Program-made: the position numbers and the translations under genes | DNA from: Scytonema hofmannii PCC 7110 | GTDB lineage: Bacteria > Cyanobacteriota > Cyanobacteriia > Cyanobacteriales > Nostocaceae | Assembly: GCF_000346485.2 (NCBI RefSeq) | Contig: NZ_KQ976354.1 | Span: 830,512-894,511, forward strand | Reading direction: 5' to 3' | Length of the DNA: 64,000 nt | Notes under the pieces: generated by a model | Seen by the model: only the letters and a program-made list of their open reading frames with translations | The model's database searches: none | What the model was told of the DNA's origin: nothing | Shown: piece by piece, positions 1 to 9,077 of the stretch | Numbering within the stretch: position 1 is the stretch's first letter | Layout of the letters: each line of letters starts with the position of its first letter

Positions 1-2066
1 GCACCAGCATTCACAAAACCATGACCGTAATCTTTGTCATGACCGGGAGTACCCAAGTCGTAAGCTGTTTGTGACAAAATTTCCTTGATTTGGTAAGCAG
101 TCAGGTTCTTGTTAACACTCCAAAGTAATGCAGCTACTCCAGTCACGTGTGGTGCGGCAGCTGAAGTTCCATTAAAATTGGAGTTAGTGCCAAACTGCAA
201 TGCAGAAAACGTGTTCGATTGAGACGCGTTTGCGGCTAGTACCTCACCAGGTGCTGATAGGGTCAGATCTTGTCCGCCATTAGAACTCCACCAGTTACTG
301 TAAGTAATACGTTCTCCCAAGAAACTTCTTGGATTGCTATAGTAGTCTCTACGTCCCCAAGAAGCACCTACTGCTATAGCATTTGAGTACTTAGCTAAAA
401 TTGCAGGTTCTGCAAGAGTGTCTCCGCCACTGTTGCCAGATGCAAAGACAAATAAAACGTTTTGGTGATTAACAACCAGTTGCTCTAATAGCGTTGAGAA
501 TCCTCCAATTAAGCTAAAGTTAATTACCAAACGCCGATTTTCTGTATTTGCCTTACGAATCATTTCTTGAGTGGCATCTACCAAACTTAAGTCGTTAGCA
601 TCACCACCCAAAACATCAATATGAAAAACCTCGAAATTCCCAATGCCACTCGTCCCTATACCGTTATTAATCGGGGCATTAATGACTGATTGAGTTGAAA
701 GACCATGAGTTGTAGCAGCGATACCGCTTATCTCGTCCACATAGTTATTTGGGATATAAGTAGTAAGTCCTAGATCGGGGTGAGTATTACCATTGAGAAC
801 TGCTAGACCCGTATCTTGAACTCCCACAAGAACGTTCGAGTTACCTGTAGTGAAACGCCAAGCATCTTGCACTCCCATCATGTGTAAGTTCCATTGGTTA
901 TTAAACAGGGGATCGTTGGGTTGCACTGACAAATTAAACACTTGGTCTGCAAATACAACGCAGTTCATGCCTTCAAAAAGAATTTTTCTGCCATCAGTAA
1001 ACTCAATGGCATCAAATAGACGAGTGCCGTTACCTAAGTTATAAAGTACCCCCCCGCCGCTAGTATTGGCAAATTTCACAGAAACTGTTGTGGAAAAAAT
1101 TGTTGACAAATCCAACCAGTCTCGCTGTCCGCTACCATAATCAACGTTGCCATTACCTAAGAATACTGAGATGGCGGGACCGGACTCATAAGTAAAGGTA
1201 TTAGCTCCAAGATCTCCTCTAACAATACGTGTACCGTTGTTTAGGGTTTGAGATGTAACTGCAGAAGCGGGTATCGGTGTCACAGCATTACCACTATTAC
1301 CATTACCACCACCAGTAGAACTGGGTTGCGTGTTGCTATCGATGGGTATGAGTAATGTATCTTCGTTGAGAGGGGTTGCTGAAATACTCAGGTTGTAGTA
1401 TGTTTTACTGCTGTTAGTGTCTGCATAAACCTGAACATAATATGTACCAGGTGATAGCCTTTGAGTGATGACTTCGTCTACATTGCCCACATTCTTAGAA
1501 CTGGCAAGGGTAATACCACTGATGTCTTGTAACTTAACATCAGCATTGGCACTTAAACTGTTTAGTTCTAGTTTAATGTTGCAAGTGTTGTCAAGGTTAA
1601 ATTTATAAGAGTCGATCGCTGAGCTATCTACCCAATCGCTGTAAATGTCAGTGTAATAATTGATCGGAATGGACAGATCTCTACTATAAGTATGATTAAC
1701 ACTGTCTGTAAGTGTTGTTAAAATACTTAACGTGTATTCTGCTACGGAATCTCCACTTGCATAAACTCTGTTGTCAGAGTCTCCTGTTTTTAATGTTGTG
1801 TCAATTAACTCAAGTGTCGTACTACCAAGTTGAGAAACCTCGATCGCTTTCGCTCCGTCAATCTTATTATCATTTTCAGATACAATTGGGTCTACATCTA
1901 CAACATTAAATTTTTTTCCTGGTTTAAAACTACTGCGACCATAAAGATTGTTTGTGCATAATTCATCACTACGTATATTTACATAATTCTTGATGGCGAT
2001 CGGATTATTCAAAATATTTGAGTTACAACTGGTCTCTAGAGAATCTGGGGATAACGTAACGGACAT
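1..2066 (-). CDS. S8 (subtilisin-like) serine protease with PPC domain, C-terminus cut by window edge
   Basis: I translated the minus strand from ATG at 2066; the frame stays open for about 688 codons to the window edge, so the C-terminus is missing. A pre-peptidase C-terminal (PPC) type beta domain lies around residues 130-235, followed by a Gly/Asn linker and the protease domain. Catalytic signatures are visible: Asp in VGVQDTGL (about residue 415), His in ATTHGLSTQSV (about 453), the oxyanion Asn in FASGNSGG and Ser in NGTSAAAPHVTG (about 633). The second His of the usual HGTH motif is replaced by Ser. There is no N-terminal signal peptide, so secretion would need another route. The PPC domain closely resembles the first one in the protein at 6880-8844, on the other side of the ABC exporter, which suggests shared export. 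Probably an extracellular or surface protease. Confidence 0.88.
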   Translation of the reverse strand, partial: MSVTLSPDSLETSCNSNILNNPIAIKNYVNIRSDELCTNNLYGRSSFKPGKKFNVVDVDPIVSENDNKIDGAKAIEVSQLGSTTLELIDTTLKTGDSDNRVYASGDSVAEYTLSILTTLTDSVNHTYSRDLSIPINYYTDIYSDWVDSSAIDSYKFNLDNTCNIKLELNSLSANADVKLQDISGITLASSKNVGNVDEVITQRLSPGTYYVQVYADTNSSKTYYNLSISATPLNEDTLLIPIDSNTQPSSTGGGNGNSGNAVTPIPASAVTSQTLNNGTRIVRGDLGANTFTYESGPAISVFLGNGNVDYGSGQRDWLDLSTIFSTTVSVKFANTSGGGVLYNLGNGTRLFDAIEFTDGRKILFEGMNCVVFADQVFNLSVQPNDPLFNNQWNLHMMGVQDAWRFTTGNSNVLVGVQDTGLAVLNGNTHPDLGLTTYIPNNYVDEISGIAATTHGLSTQSVINAPINNGIGTSGIGNFEVFHIDVLGGDANDLSLVDATQEMIRKANTENRRLVINFSLIGGFSTLLEQLVVNHQNVLFVFASGNSGGDTLAEPAILAKYSNAIAVGASWGRRDYYSNPRSFLGERITYSNWWSSNGGQDLTLSAPGEVLAANASQSNTFSALQFGTNSNFNGTSAAAPHVTGVAALLWSVNKNLTAYQIKEILSQTAYDLGTPGHDKDYGHGFVNAG

Positions 2067-2440
2067 ACTCTTTGCTGTACGGATACATACTTACATCACA
2101 ATATTTCTTTTTCGGAAAAGAAATATGCTTGTGTATAAATTTACTAAAATAAAATAAAAATTTTACTGAAACTTTAAAGTATATTATGTACTTATATAGA
2201 AAATTTTAAAAAAGCCATTTATCTTGTGTTTATCAACACATGCCAAATTAGATTTGCGTATTTTAGAGATTTACTTCTAGTACTTTTTGATACAAAATAA
2301 AATTATTTTATATAATTTTGGTCTTTCGTCAGTTATTGGACTTTGCCAGGATTAGGGGTTGTAGCAAGCAATCCGCAATGCACTAGATTAGATATCCTAT
2401 TGGTACTTTGGCAAAAATACGAGTGAAAAATCAGACGTTA
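2067..2440. other. AT-rich divergent intergenic region
   Basis: This 374-bp gap separates the minus-strand protease from the plus-strand DUF92 gene and must hold both promoters. It is very AT-rich, mainly A and T runs between 2100 and 2340. I see no clear palindrome, coding frame or tandem repeat. Confidence 0.5.
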
Positions 2441-3235
2441 ATGATTTCTTTACTAAATTCTGTAAATCCTTGGTTAGTGGGAGTAGGACTCAACACCTTT
2501 TTGCTCGGCTTAGCTTGGATTGCTCCTAAAAAGCTACTGACACCAGCAGGATATTTCCACGCATGGTTACTTGGGACCCTCATTTGGGGAACACTAGGTT
2601 GGCAGGGATATGTAGTAGTTATGTTCTATTTTCTTGTTGGTTCTTTTGCAACCCGTGTCGGTATGGCACAAAAGGAAGCAGAAGGCATAGCGGAAAAGCG
2701 TTCTGGTGCCAGAGGACCAGAAAACGTTTGGGGTTCAGCGCTCACTGGGGCATTATGCGCCGTCGGCGTAGGTATTATTCATTCCGGAGTTCTCCCCCCT
2801 CCCCACTCCCTACTCCCCACTCCCTACTCCCTTCTTCTCCTAGGATACGTAGCTTCTTTCAGTACCAAACTTTCTGACACCTGTGCAAGCGAGGTAGGCA
2901 AAGCCTATGGTAAAAGTACTTTTCTCATTACTACATTCCAATCAGTACCACGGGGAACTGAAGGAGCTGTTAGTATTGAGGGAACTTTAGCTGGTGCAGT
3001 TGCGTCCCTGGCACAGGCGCTCCTTGCTTGGGGAGTAGGTTTGATAGATGTGTTAGGTGTACTGTGGTGCGTGCTGGCAGCGTTCATTGCCACCACTTTG
3101 GAAAGTGTGATTGGAGCAACACTACAATCTCGATTTAACTGGTTAACTAATGAATTGGTGAATATTATTAACACATTGATAGGTGCGATCGCCGCAATTT
3201 CCTTTGCTCTTTTCTGGTCAAGTGTTCTCGCTTAA
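2441..3235 (+). CDS. DUF92 family membrane protein, VTE6-like (candidate phytyl-phosphate kinase)
   Basis: A polytopic membrane protein of about 264 residues from ATG 2441; the frame is also open from TTG 2408, but ATG fits the family better. Family marks include GSFATRVGMAQKEAEGIAEKRSGARG, STKLSDTCASEVGKAYGK and a Gly-rich stretch near SIEGTLAG. Plant VTE6 belongs to this family and converts phytyl phosphate to phytyl diphosphate for tocopherol and phylloquinone synthesis; that role is inferred here. A phytol kinase-like gene lies at 31116, so both salvage steps may be encoded in this window. The oddity is a Pro/Leu/Ser-rich stretch (about residues 117-134) read from an in-frame copy of the CCCCACTCCCTACT repeat, falling between conserved segments. 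Confidence 0.8.
   Translation: MISLLNSVNPWLVGVGLNTFLLGLAWIAPKKLLTPAGYFHAWLLGTLIWGTLGWQGYVVVMFYFLVGSFATRVGMAQKEAEGIAEKRSGARGPENVWGSALTGALCAVGVGIIHSGVLPPPHSLLPTPYSLLLLGYVASFSTKLSDTCASEVGKAYGKSTFLITTFQSVPRGTEGAVSIEGTLAGAVASLAQALLAWGVGLIDVLGVLWCVLAAFIATTLESVIGATLQSRFNWLTNELVNIINTLIGAIAAISFALFWSSVLA
2792..2841. repeat. STRR heptamer repeat (ACTCCCC/ACTCCCT) inside the DUF92 gene
   Basis: About 50 bp of tandem ACTCCCC/ACTCCCT heptamers, the same family as the intergenic copies at 27362, 28583, 49364 and 56165. Here it is translated in frame as a Pro/Ser/Leu-rich loop. Confidence 0.85.
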
Positions 3236-3415
3236 TTTTTTGTGAATATAATTTAAACTGTTCACCTGCGATTTTTTGAAGTTTAGTTGCGGCTTTAACA
3301 TCCGACTGCTTAAAATTGCCGTATGATAGTTCTTCCAATCTGTTAGCTAAACTTCAGTCCCCATCTAGCATGAGTTGTATATTTTATTATGTAGTTTTTT
3401 CTACTCATTAAATTT

Positions 3416-4174
3416 ATGGAGTCTGTATCGTTTTTAAGTGTAGATGACAAACCAATTTCTATCGGACAAGCAGTAAGATATTTACAAGCTTCTGGAAAAT
3501 TGGGACAGTTCATAGGAGATGTGCTCCGACAATATGCGATCGAGCAAGAACTCGATAAACGAGTTGATATAGCGATCGGTCCAGCTATAACAGAACAGGC
3601 AATCATTGATTTTCGGCTAAAAAATCAGCTAACTGACCCCCAAAGTTTTCAAGAGTGGCTGACGAACAATGGTACGAATTATGAGAATTTCCATGCATCA
3701 GTGGCTTTTGGTTTTAAGGTAGAAAAACTTAAAGCCGCCATCACCGAAGCCAAGCTACAAGAATACTTTATTGAGCGGAAAATTTTTCTAGATAGAGTTG
3801 TTGTATCTCGGATTATTGTTGACAATCGGGAATTAGCGGAAGAACTACAAATTCAGATTGAAGAAGGTGCAAGCTTTGAACAACTTGCTAAAGAATACTC
3901 TCTCGCAGATGACCGGATTGTAAATGGGATGATGGGACCAGTGAGTCGGGGAACAATGCCAGATATACTCAGGGCAGCAATTGACATAGCTAGTCCCGGA
4001 CAAGTGGTAGGACCAATAGAACTAGAACAACGCTATGGATTGTTTCGTTTAGAACAATTTCTGCCAGCGTCGTTAGAAGATACTCAACTAAAACAAGCAC
4101 TACAAAATGAGTTATTTGAGAAATGGCTAGCAGAGAAAATCCAAAAGTTAACGGTAAAACTTCAAGTGAATTAA
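3416..4174 (+). CDS. Parvulin-type (PpiC) peptidylprolyl isomerase
   Basis: A 252-residue protein. The C-terminal half (about residues 125-225) has the PpiC pattern: VVVSRIIVDNRELAEELQIQIEEGASFEQLAKEYS, then GPVSRGTMP, then PGQVVGPIELEQRYGLFRLEQ. The N-terminal half is a helical SurA-like region. There is no signal peptide, so it probably acts in the cytoplasm. Its last 52 bases overlap the first codons of the downstream ABC exporter, pointing to translational coupling. In cyanobacteria such isomerases commonly sit beside peptidase-domain exporters; a role in keeping cargo export-competent is inference. Confidence 0.85.
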   Translation: MESVSFLSVDDKPISIGQAVRYLQASGKLGQFIGDVLRQYAIEQELDKRVDIAIGPAITEQAIIDFRLKNQLTDPQSFQEWLTNNGTNYENFHASVAFGFKVEKLKAAITEAKLQEYFIERKIFLDRVVVSRIIVDNRELAEELQIQIEEGASFEQLAKEYSLADDRIVNGMMGPVSRGTMPDILRAAIDIASPGQVVGPIELEQRYGLFRLEQFLPASLEDTQLKQALQNELFEKWLAEKIQKLTVKLQVN

Positions 4175-6783
4175 AACTAATAAGTAACGAATCGTTGCAA
4201 AATAACGTGCTAGCTTCTATACCTTGGAACCAACCACCGCTATGCTGGTTAACTCCCGAACAAAAAAGCCGACTGCAAGAAGTCTCAGAAACTCTTCGTT
4301 ACAATTTGGGAGAAAAAATTTGGTCACCAGACATAGGAGATTTTCAGTTTCTGATTATTTCTGGTAAAGTGCGCTTGCGATCTGAAGGAGCCAATCAGCC
4401 ATTAGCAACTCTACAACCAGGAGACTGGTTTGGTAACCTCCAAAAATTTTCTTTTGATTGTAAAGCTGTCGCTGCTAGCAAAGAAGTCATTGTGGTACGC
4501 TGGGATACCACTCTTTGGGCAGAAGTTTCTACACCACAAATAGAGGAGTTTTGGCAAGGCGGGGAAGAAGAGGGGGAGAAGGGGAGAAAGGGAGAGGGGG
4601 GGAAAGAACCAATACTCTCCCCCACTCCCCCACTCCCCCACTCCCCCACTCCCATATCAACTTATCCCTTTGTTAGTAGTGGAAATACAGGTGCGGCTTG
4701 TTTAACAATGGTGGCACAACAACTAGATAATCCCGTGCAATTGGAATGGGTACAGCGTCAGTTGCGGGGACAGGGACCAAAAAATCTTGTGGAAGCAGCA
4801 GAAAAGTTAGGTTTTGTGCTGCGACGGTTACAAGTCAGTTGGGCTGAGTTGCGACAGTTATCATTCCCTGCTTTACTGCTGTGGAGTTCCGATTCATCTT
4901 CCAATCCCAATTGGATTGTGGTGTATGCAGTGAAAGGCGATCGCGCGATCGTAGCCAATCCCCTCAATTCCGAACAAACTTGTGAAAGTTTGTCCAGAAC
5001 AATTGTTGAGGAAACTTGGGATGGACAGTTGTGGCAAGTAGAACTTATTCAAAAACAAGAAAAGTTTAATCTCAGCTGGTTTACACCCGCAGTCTGGAAG
5101 TACCGGAAATTGTTGGGAGAGGTGTTGCTAGCGTCTTTTACGTTACAGCTTTTGGGCTTAACAACACCGCTTATTACACAAGTTGTGATTGATAAGGTGA
5201 TGGTGCAGGAGAGTTTGCCAACTTTAGACGTGATGGCGATCGCACTCCTGTTAGTCGCAGTATTCGAGTCAGTTCTTGGGATCTTGCGGTTATTTATTTT
5301 TACCCATACAGCCCGCCGCTTAGATTTAAGCTTATCCGCACAACTCTTTCGTCACCTAATGCGACTCCCTCTAGCTTATTTTGAGTCGCGACGAGTAGGG
5401 GACACGGTAGCCCGAGTCCAAGAATTGGAACAGATCCGTCAGTTTCTCACGGGTACGGCACTCACTGTAGTATTAGATAGCATTTTTGCCGTGGTTTACT
5501 TGGCATTGATGTTCTACTACAACATTCCACTAACATTTGTGGCGTTAGCAGTTTTGCCCTTATTTGCTCTACTGACACTGATAGCAACGCCCATTCTTCG
5601 CAACTGGTTAAACGAAACTTTTAATCGCAGCGCTGACAGTCAATCATTTCTTGTTGAAACAATCACAGGAATTCACTCAGTCAAGGCTCATGCTGCAGAA
5701 CCAGCAGCAAGAGTTCGCTGGGAAGGTCTATTTGCTCGCTTCATCCGTACAGGTTTCAAAGCTTCTACCACATCCAATATCAGCAGCAATATTGGTGATT
5801 TCCTCACTAATTTTTCCAGCTTACTGATTCTTTGGTTTGGAGCTAAGTTAGTCATTGACCAAAAGTTAACAATCGGTCAACTGGTTGCTTTCCAAATGCT
5901 TTCCGGTAGAGTCACCGCACCACTGCTGCGCTTAGTACAGTTATGGCAAAGTTTGCAACAAGTTCTACTTTCCGTAGATCGGATTGGTGATATTCTGAAC
6001 GTAGCCCCAGAAGCGGAATCAGGAACAGGGTTAGTTTTACCATCCCTCAAAGGGCAAGTTTCCTTCGATCGAGTTTTCTTCCGTTACCGACCAAATACTG
6101 AACCCGTTTTAAGGGGAATTTCCTTTGACGTACAACCAGGGCATTTTGTCGGTATTGTTGGACGCAGTGGTTCTGGGAAAAGCACCCTTTCTAAACTTTT
6201 GCAACGTCTTTATCAAAATGAATCAGGACGGATATTAATAGATGGCTTTGATATAAAAAGTGCTGATTTAGCTTCACTGCGCCAACAAATTGGTGTTGTT
6301 CTCCAAGAAGACTTTTTATTCAACGGTTCTATCTTAGAGAACATCACACTGGGCAATCTCGATATTACAGCCGAACAAGTTGTAGAAGCTGCGCGATTAG
6401 CTGCAGCCCATGATTTTATTAGTGAATTGCCCCACGGTTATGAAACTAATGTTGGAGAAAGAGGTACAGCTTTATCTGGAGGACAGCGACAGCGCATTTC
6501 TTTAGCGCGGTTGTTCCTCTCGCAAGCACCTATTTTAATTTTGGATGAAGCAACAAGTGCTTTGGATAGCGAAACGGAACAGCAGGTACTGCAAAACCTG
6601 CAAGCAATTTCTGCTAACCGCACTGTGTTCTTGATTGCTCACCGTTTTGCCCCTCTCAAGCGTGCCGATCTTATTTTAGTGCTAGAAAAGGGTGTGATTG
6701 CCGAACGGGGTACTCACTCAGAGCTATTGCAACAAAAAGGTTTGTACTGGTCATTGTATCAAAGGCAACAGGCTAATGTCTAA
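4123..6783 (+). CDS. Type I secretion ABC exporter: cNMP-like + degenerate C39 + TM + ATPase
   Basis: An 886-residue exporter half. Order: a cyclic-nucleotide-binding-like beta roll (about 45-125), a low-complexity linker (145-180), a C39-like domain (185-305), six membrane helices (325-600) and an ABC ATPase with Walker A GRSGSGKST (about 680), signature LSGGQRQR (about 784) and ILILDEATSALD. In the C39 domain the expected D-C-G catalytic Cys is N-T-G (SSGNTGAACL) and the catalytic His position reads NWIVV, so it is probably a non-cleaving docking domain as in HlyB. The start overlaps the isomerase gene by 52 bases; GTG at 4207 is an alternative. No HlyD-type adaptor gene is adjacent. Likely exports the flanking signal-less proteins (inference). 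Confidence 0.87.
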   Translation: MASRENPKVNGKTSSELKLISNESLQNNVLASIPWNQPPLCWLTPEQKSRLQEVSETLRYNLGEKIWSPDIGDFQFLIISGKVRLRSEGANQPLATLQPGDWFGNLQKFSFDCKAVAASKEVIVVRWDTTLWAEVSTPQIEEFWQGGEEEGEKGRKGEGGKEPILSPTPPLPHSPTPISTYPFVSSGNTGAACLTMVAQQLDNPVQLEWVQRQLRGQGPKNLVEAAEKLGFVLRRLQVSWAELRQLSFPALLLWSSDSSSNPNWIVVYAVKGDRAIVANPLNSEQTCESLSRTIVEETWDGQLWQVELIQKQEKFNLSWFTPAVWKYRKLLGEVLLASFTLQLLGLTTPLITQVVIDKVMVQESLPTLDVMAIALLLVAVFESVLGILRLFIFTHTARRLDLSLSAQLFRHLMRLPLAYFESRRVGDTVARVQELEQIRQFLTGTALTVVLDSIFAVVYLALMFYYNIPLTFVALAVLPLFALLTLIATPILRNWLNETFNRSADSQSFLVETITGIHSVKAHAAEPAARVRWEGLFARFIRTGFKASTTSNISSNIGDFLTNFSSLLILWFGAKLVIDQKLTIGQLVAFQMLSGRVTAPLLRLVQLWQSLQQVLLSVDRIGDILNVAPEAESGTGLVLPSLKGQVSFDRVFFRYRPNTEPVLRGISFDVQPGHFVGIVGRSGSGKSTLSKLLQRLYQNESGRILIDGFDIKSADLASLRQQIGVVLQEDFLFNGSILENITLGNLDITAEQVVEAARLAAAHDFISELPHGYETNVGERGTALSGGQRQRISLARLFLSQAPILILDEATSALDSETEQQVLQNLQAISANRTVFLIAHRFAPLKRADLILVLEKGVIAERGTHSELLQQKGLYWSLYQRQQANV
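4558..4652. repeat. Purine/pyrimidine low-complexity repeat inside the exporter gene
   Basis: A G/A-rich stretch (GGGGAGAAGGGGAG type) followed by four CCCCCACT units on the same strand. It is translated in frame as a Gly/Glu/Lys then Pro/Ser/Thr linker between the cNMP-like and C39-like domains. The unit resembles the ACTCCCC STRR family found between genes elsewhere in the window. Confidence 0.8.
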
Positions 6784-6799
6784 TTGCCCTCATCCCCAA

Positions 6800-6857
6800 C
6801 CCTTCTCCCAAGGGGAGAAGGGAGAGGAAATCCAGTCCCTCTCCCTTTGGGAGAGGG
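6800..6857. terminator. Double hairpin between convergent genes
   Basis: Two perfect hairpins: CCCTTCTCCC/GGGAGAAGGG (6800-6809 and 6813-6822, loop AAG) and CCCTCTCCC/GGGAGAGGG (6837-6845 and 6849-6857, loop TTT). They fill the gap between the exporter and the convergent repeat protein, so they are a candidate bidirectional terminator. There is no long T run. The unit looks like a dispersed cyanobacterial intergenic repeat. Confidence 0.55.
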
Positions 6858-6879
6858 TAAGGGTGAGGGAAAAACAAAC

Positions 6880-8844
6880 TTAATTTGCCATAGTTGCCGG
6901 ATCTAATGTGATTAAAGAGATAGAGCCTATACTGACATCAGCTTTTGCAGAACTGCTGTTGTCACCCAAGAAGAAGTAGTTTGACAAACTGTATTTTTCA
7001 CCAATTCCTGAATAATCGCGCAGCTTACCACTGAGGACATAAGAATTGTCAGCAAACAGTTGGTAGTTATCTCCCAGAACTGATAGTTCGTAGTTTGTCA
7101 TGGCAGTTGTATTTTTGGTAGCTTTCTCACTAGTGTCATGAGTCAACGCAAAACTACCAGAAGCACTGTCATAATTCTTTGCCCAGATTTCATTACTCCA
7201 GAAACCTAGTTCAATGCCTTTGCCATCACCACTTGCAACAGTTACGTTAAAACCAGCATTGTCGTCTAACTTGTCACCGTTGTTATCACCAAAGTGGCTT
7301 TCGGTATTGAGCTTAACTTGGAACTTAAGTTTATAGCCATTATTGCGATCGAGCTTAACAGCACCACCATCGTACTTGCTATAACCAGCAACACCATAAG
7401 TAGTAGAGACTAACTGAGATGAACCCTGAACAGCCGTTTGAGTACCACCGCCAAAACTGCTATCAAAGAATAGTGCAGGCGTTCCTTGGTCCGGTGTCCC
7501 AGAACCACTGTAGTAATTGTATGTTGTCTGGACTTGGTTAATAGTGGACAGAGTGACCTTATAGTTGATAGGAGTAGCAGTGTTTGATATTACCCGGATA
7601 TAATAGTCACTGCCAGCAGGTAAAAAGCCCTTGAGTTGCTCTGGTGTCGTGTCTGATTGTGCTGATGAGAAAATCGCATCACTTTTATCAACCAGACCAT
7701 TTTTATTTACATCCCAAATCACTTGCAAATTAGCATCTCCATTCAAACCATCAAGTAATGCATTGACCGTGCTTTCTGTCTTGACACTAAAGCGGTAAAA
7801 GTCATTAGCTGATAATGCGAGTGTGGAAGATTTCCCTAGTGAATTAGTACCATCTAGTTCGCCAAGCGAGATAGCTTTACTTAGAGGATTTTCTGTGGAC
7901 AGAGTCAGATTGTAGTTAGTATTGGCACTATCAGCAGAGGAAACTTCTATATAGTATGTACCAGCCTCTAGTGTGCCATTAATTGTTTCGGATGTTGCAC
8001 CCGTATTTAACGAACTTGCGATGATTTTACCTGTAGAGTCTAATATTCTAGCATCGGCGTTGTCAGTTAAGCTGTCGAGTTTGAGGCTGGCATTGGTAAG
8101 ATTATCAAAAGAAATGCGATAATAGTCTTTGGTGTCGCCAAGACCGACAAAATCACTATAGGCGAGAATGCTTGTGCTTTGGGGAAAGATACGAGCAGAA
8201 TCTAGAGAATTCCCAGCATAGTCGCTACCAGGACGTCCCTCTTTCTGTCCGTTCATTAGGAAGTGTGAATAAGCTTGTTGATTGCCGAAACCAGCAGCAA
8301 CCAAATCAGCATTATTGGCTAGGTAAACTTTGACATTGAACGCAGATGATGAAACCCGCCCCTCAGTCAAACCAAAGAATTGAAAGTGTTCAAACAGTTG
8401 GCTGTTATTCAACTTTGCTGCTTTTAAGTCAGGATTGACCTCACGGTAGTAGGTGATATCAAAGGCAGGGTTAAATTGGCGTCCTTCAGCAACACCAAAA
8501 CTGCTCAAATGCTCGAACAGTTGTTCATTGTTGAAGTTTAGTGCTGCTAAGTCACCATTTACTTGCTTGTAGAAGCCCAGGTCAACAAACGGAGAAAAGC
8601 GCCGTCCTTCAGCAACACCATAATTGCTCAGATGGTCGAATGCTTGTTGATTATTCATGCCAGTTAGATCGCCGTTGCTAGCACGATAGAAGTTGAGATT
8701 AACAAGGGGTGAAAACGATCGCCCTTCATTCAGACCAAAGCTTTGAAAGTGTGACAGTAATTGCTCGTTTGTAGTAATACCTGCTGCTGCTAGATCTGAA
8801 TTGGCAGCTTTATAGTAATTAGCATCGAATAAGTTAACAGCCAT
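6880..8844 (-). CDS. Secreted-type protein: five 41-residue repeats, two PPC domains, C-terminal lectin-like domain
   Basis: A 654-residue protein without signal peptide or membrane segments. Residues about 4-210 are five tandem repeats of about 41 residues with the pattern Y-x5-DL...NxxQ(L/A)FxHxxxxGxxEGR. Two PPC-type domains follow (about 225-315 and 330-435), then a region (about 450-650) with alternating beta pattern that looks like a concanavalin/LamG-like sandwich, containing a Ca-loop-like DNNGDKLDDN stretch. Absence of a Sec signal, Asp/Asn/Gly richness and position facing a type I exporter suggest export by that system. The first PPC domain is very like that of the S8 protease at 1-2066. 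Function unknown; probably an extracellular or surface protein. Confidence 0.75.
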   Translation of the reverse strand: MAVNLFDANYYKAANSDLAAAGITTNEQLLSHFQSFGLNEGRSFSPLVNLNFYRASNGDLTGMNNQQAFDHLSNYGVAEGRRFSPFVDLGFYKQVNGDLAALNFNNEQLFEHLSSFGVAEGRQFNPAFDITYYREVNPDLKAAKLNNSQLFEHFQFFGLTEGRVSSSAFNVKVYLANNADLVAAGFGNQQAYSHFLMNGQKEGRPGSDYAGNSLDSARIFPQSTSILAYSDFVGLGDTKDYYRISFDNLTNASLKLDSLTDNADARILDSTGKIIASSLNTGATSETINGTLEAGTYYIEVSSADSANTNYNLTLSTENPLSKAISLGELDGTNSLGKSSTLALSANDFYRFSVKTESTVNALLDGLNGDANLQVIWDVNKNGLVDKSDAIFSSAQSDTTPEQLKGFLPAGSDYYIRVISNTATPINYKVTLSTINQVQTTYNYYSGSGTPDQGTPALFFDSSFGGGTQTAVQGSSQLVSTTYGVAGYSKYDGGAVKLDRNNGYKLKFQVKLNTESHFGDNNGDKLDDNAGFNVTVASGDGKGIELGFWSNEIWAKNYDSASGSFALTHDTSEKATKNTTAMTNYELSVLGDNYQLFADNSYVLSGKLRDYSGIGEKYSLSNYFFLGDNSSSAKADVSIGSISLITLDPATMAN

Positions 8845-9077
8845 ACATTGCGTCCCCGTAACATAAACAAATTGGCTCCTTAACCTATGCCTGGGTGTTA
8901 TTCATTTAAAAACACAGGATGAGAAGCCAAAAAGTTGGTATTTTATGTTACTTGTTTATTTGTTTTTTCTCTAAAATGAGAATGGTAAATATGCTGATTC
9001 TTGCCATTCCATTTAAGCAAGACTTTCAGTAATTATGCGCCCTCAGTAAGCTGTCCTCTACCTTATTGGTACTAACC

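Noticed and set aside
850..1909. Plus-strand frames opposite the S8 protease
   Set aside because: The minus-strand protease has catalytic motifs over the whole region; these are shadows.
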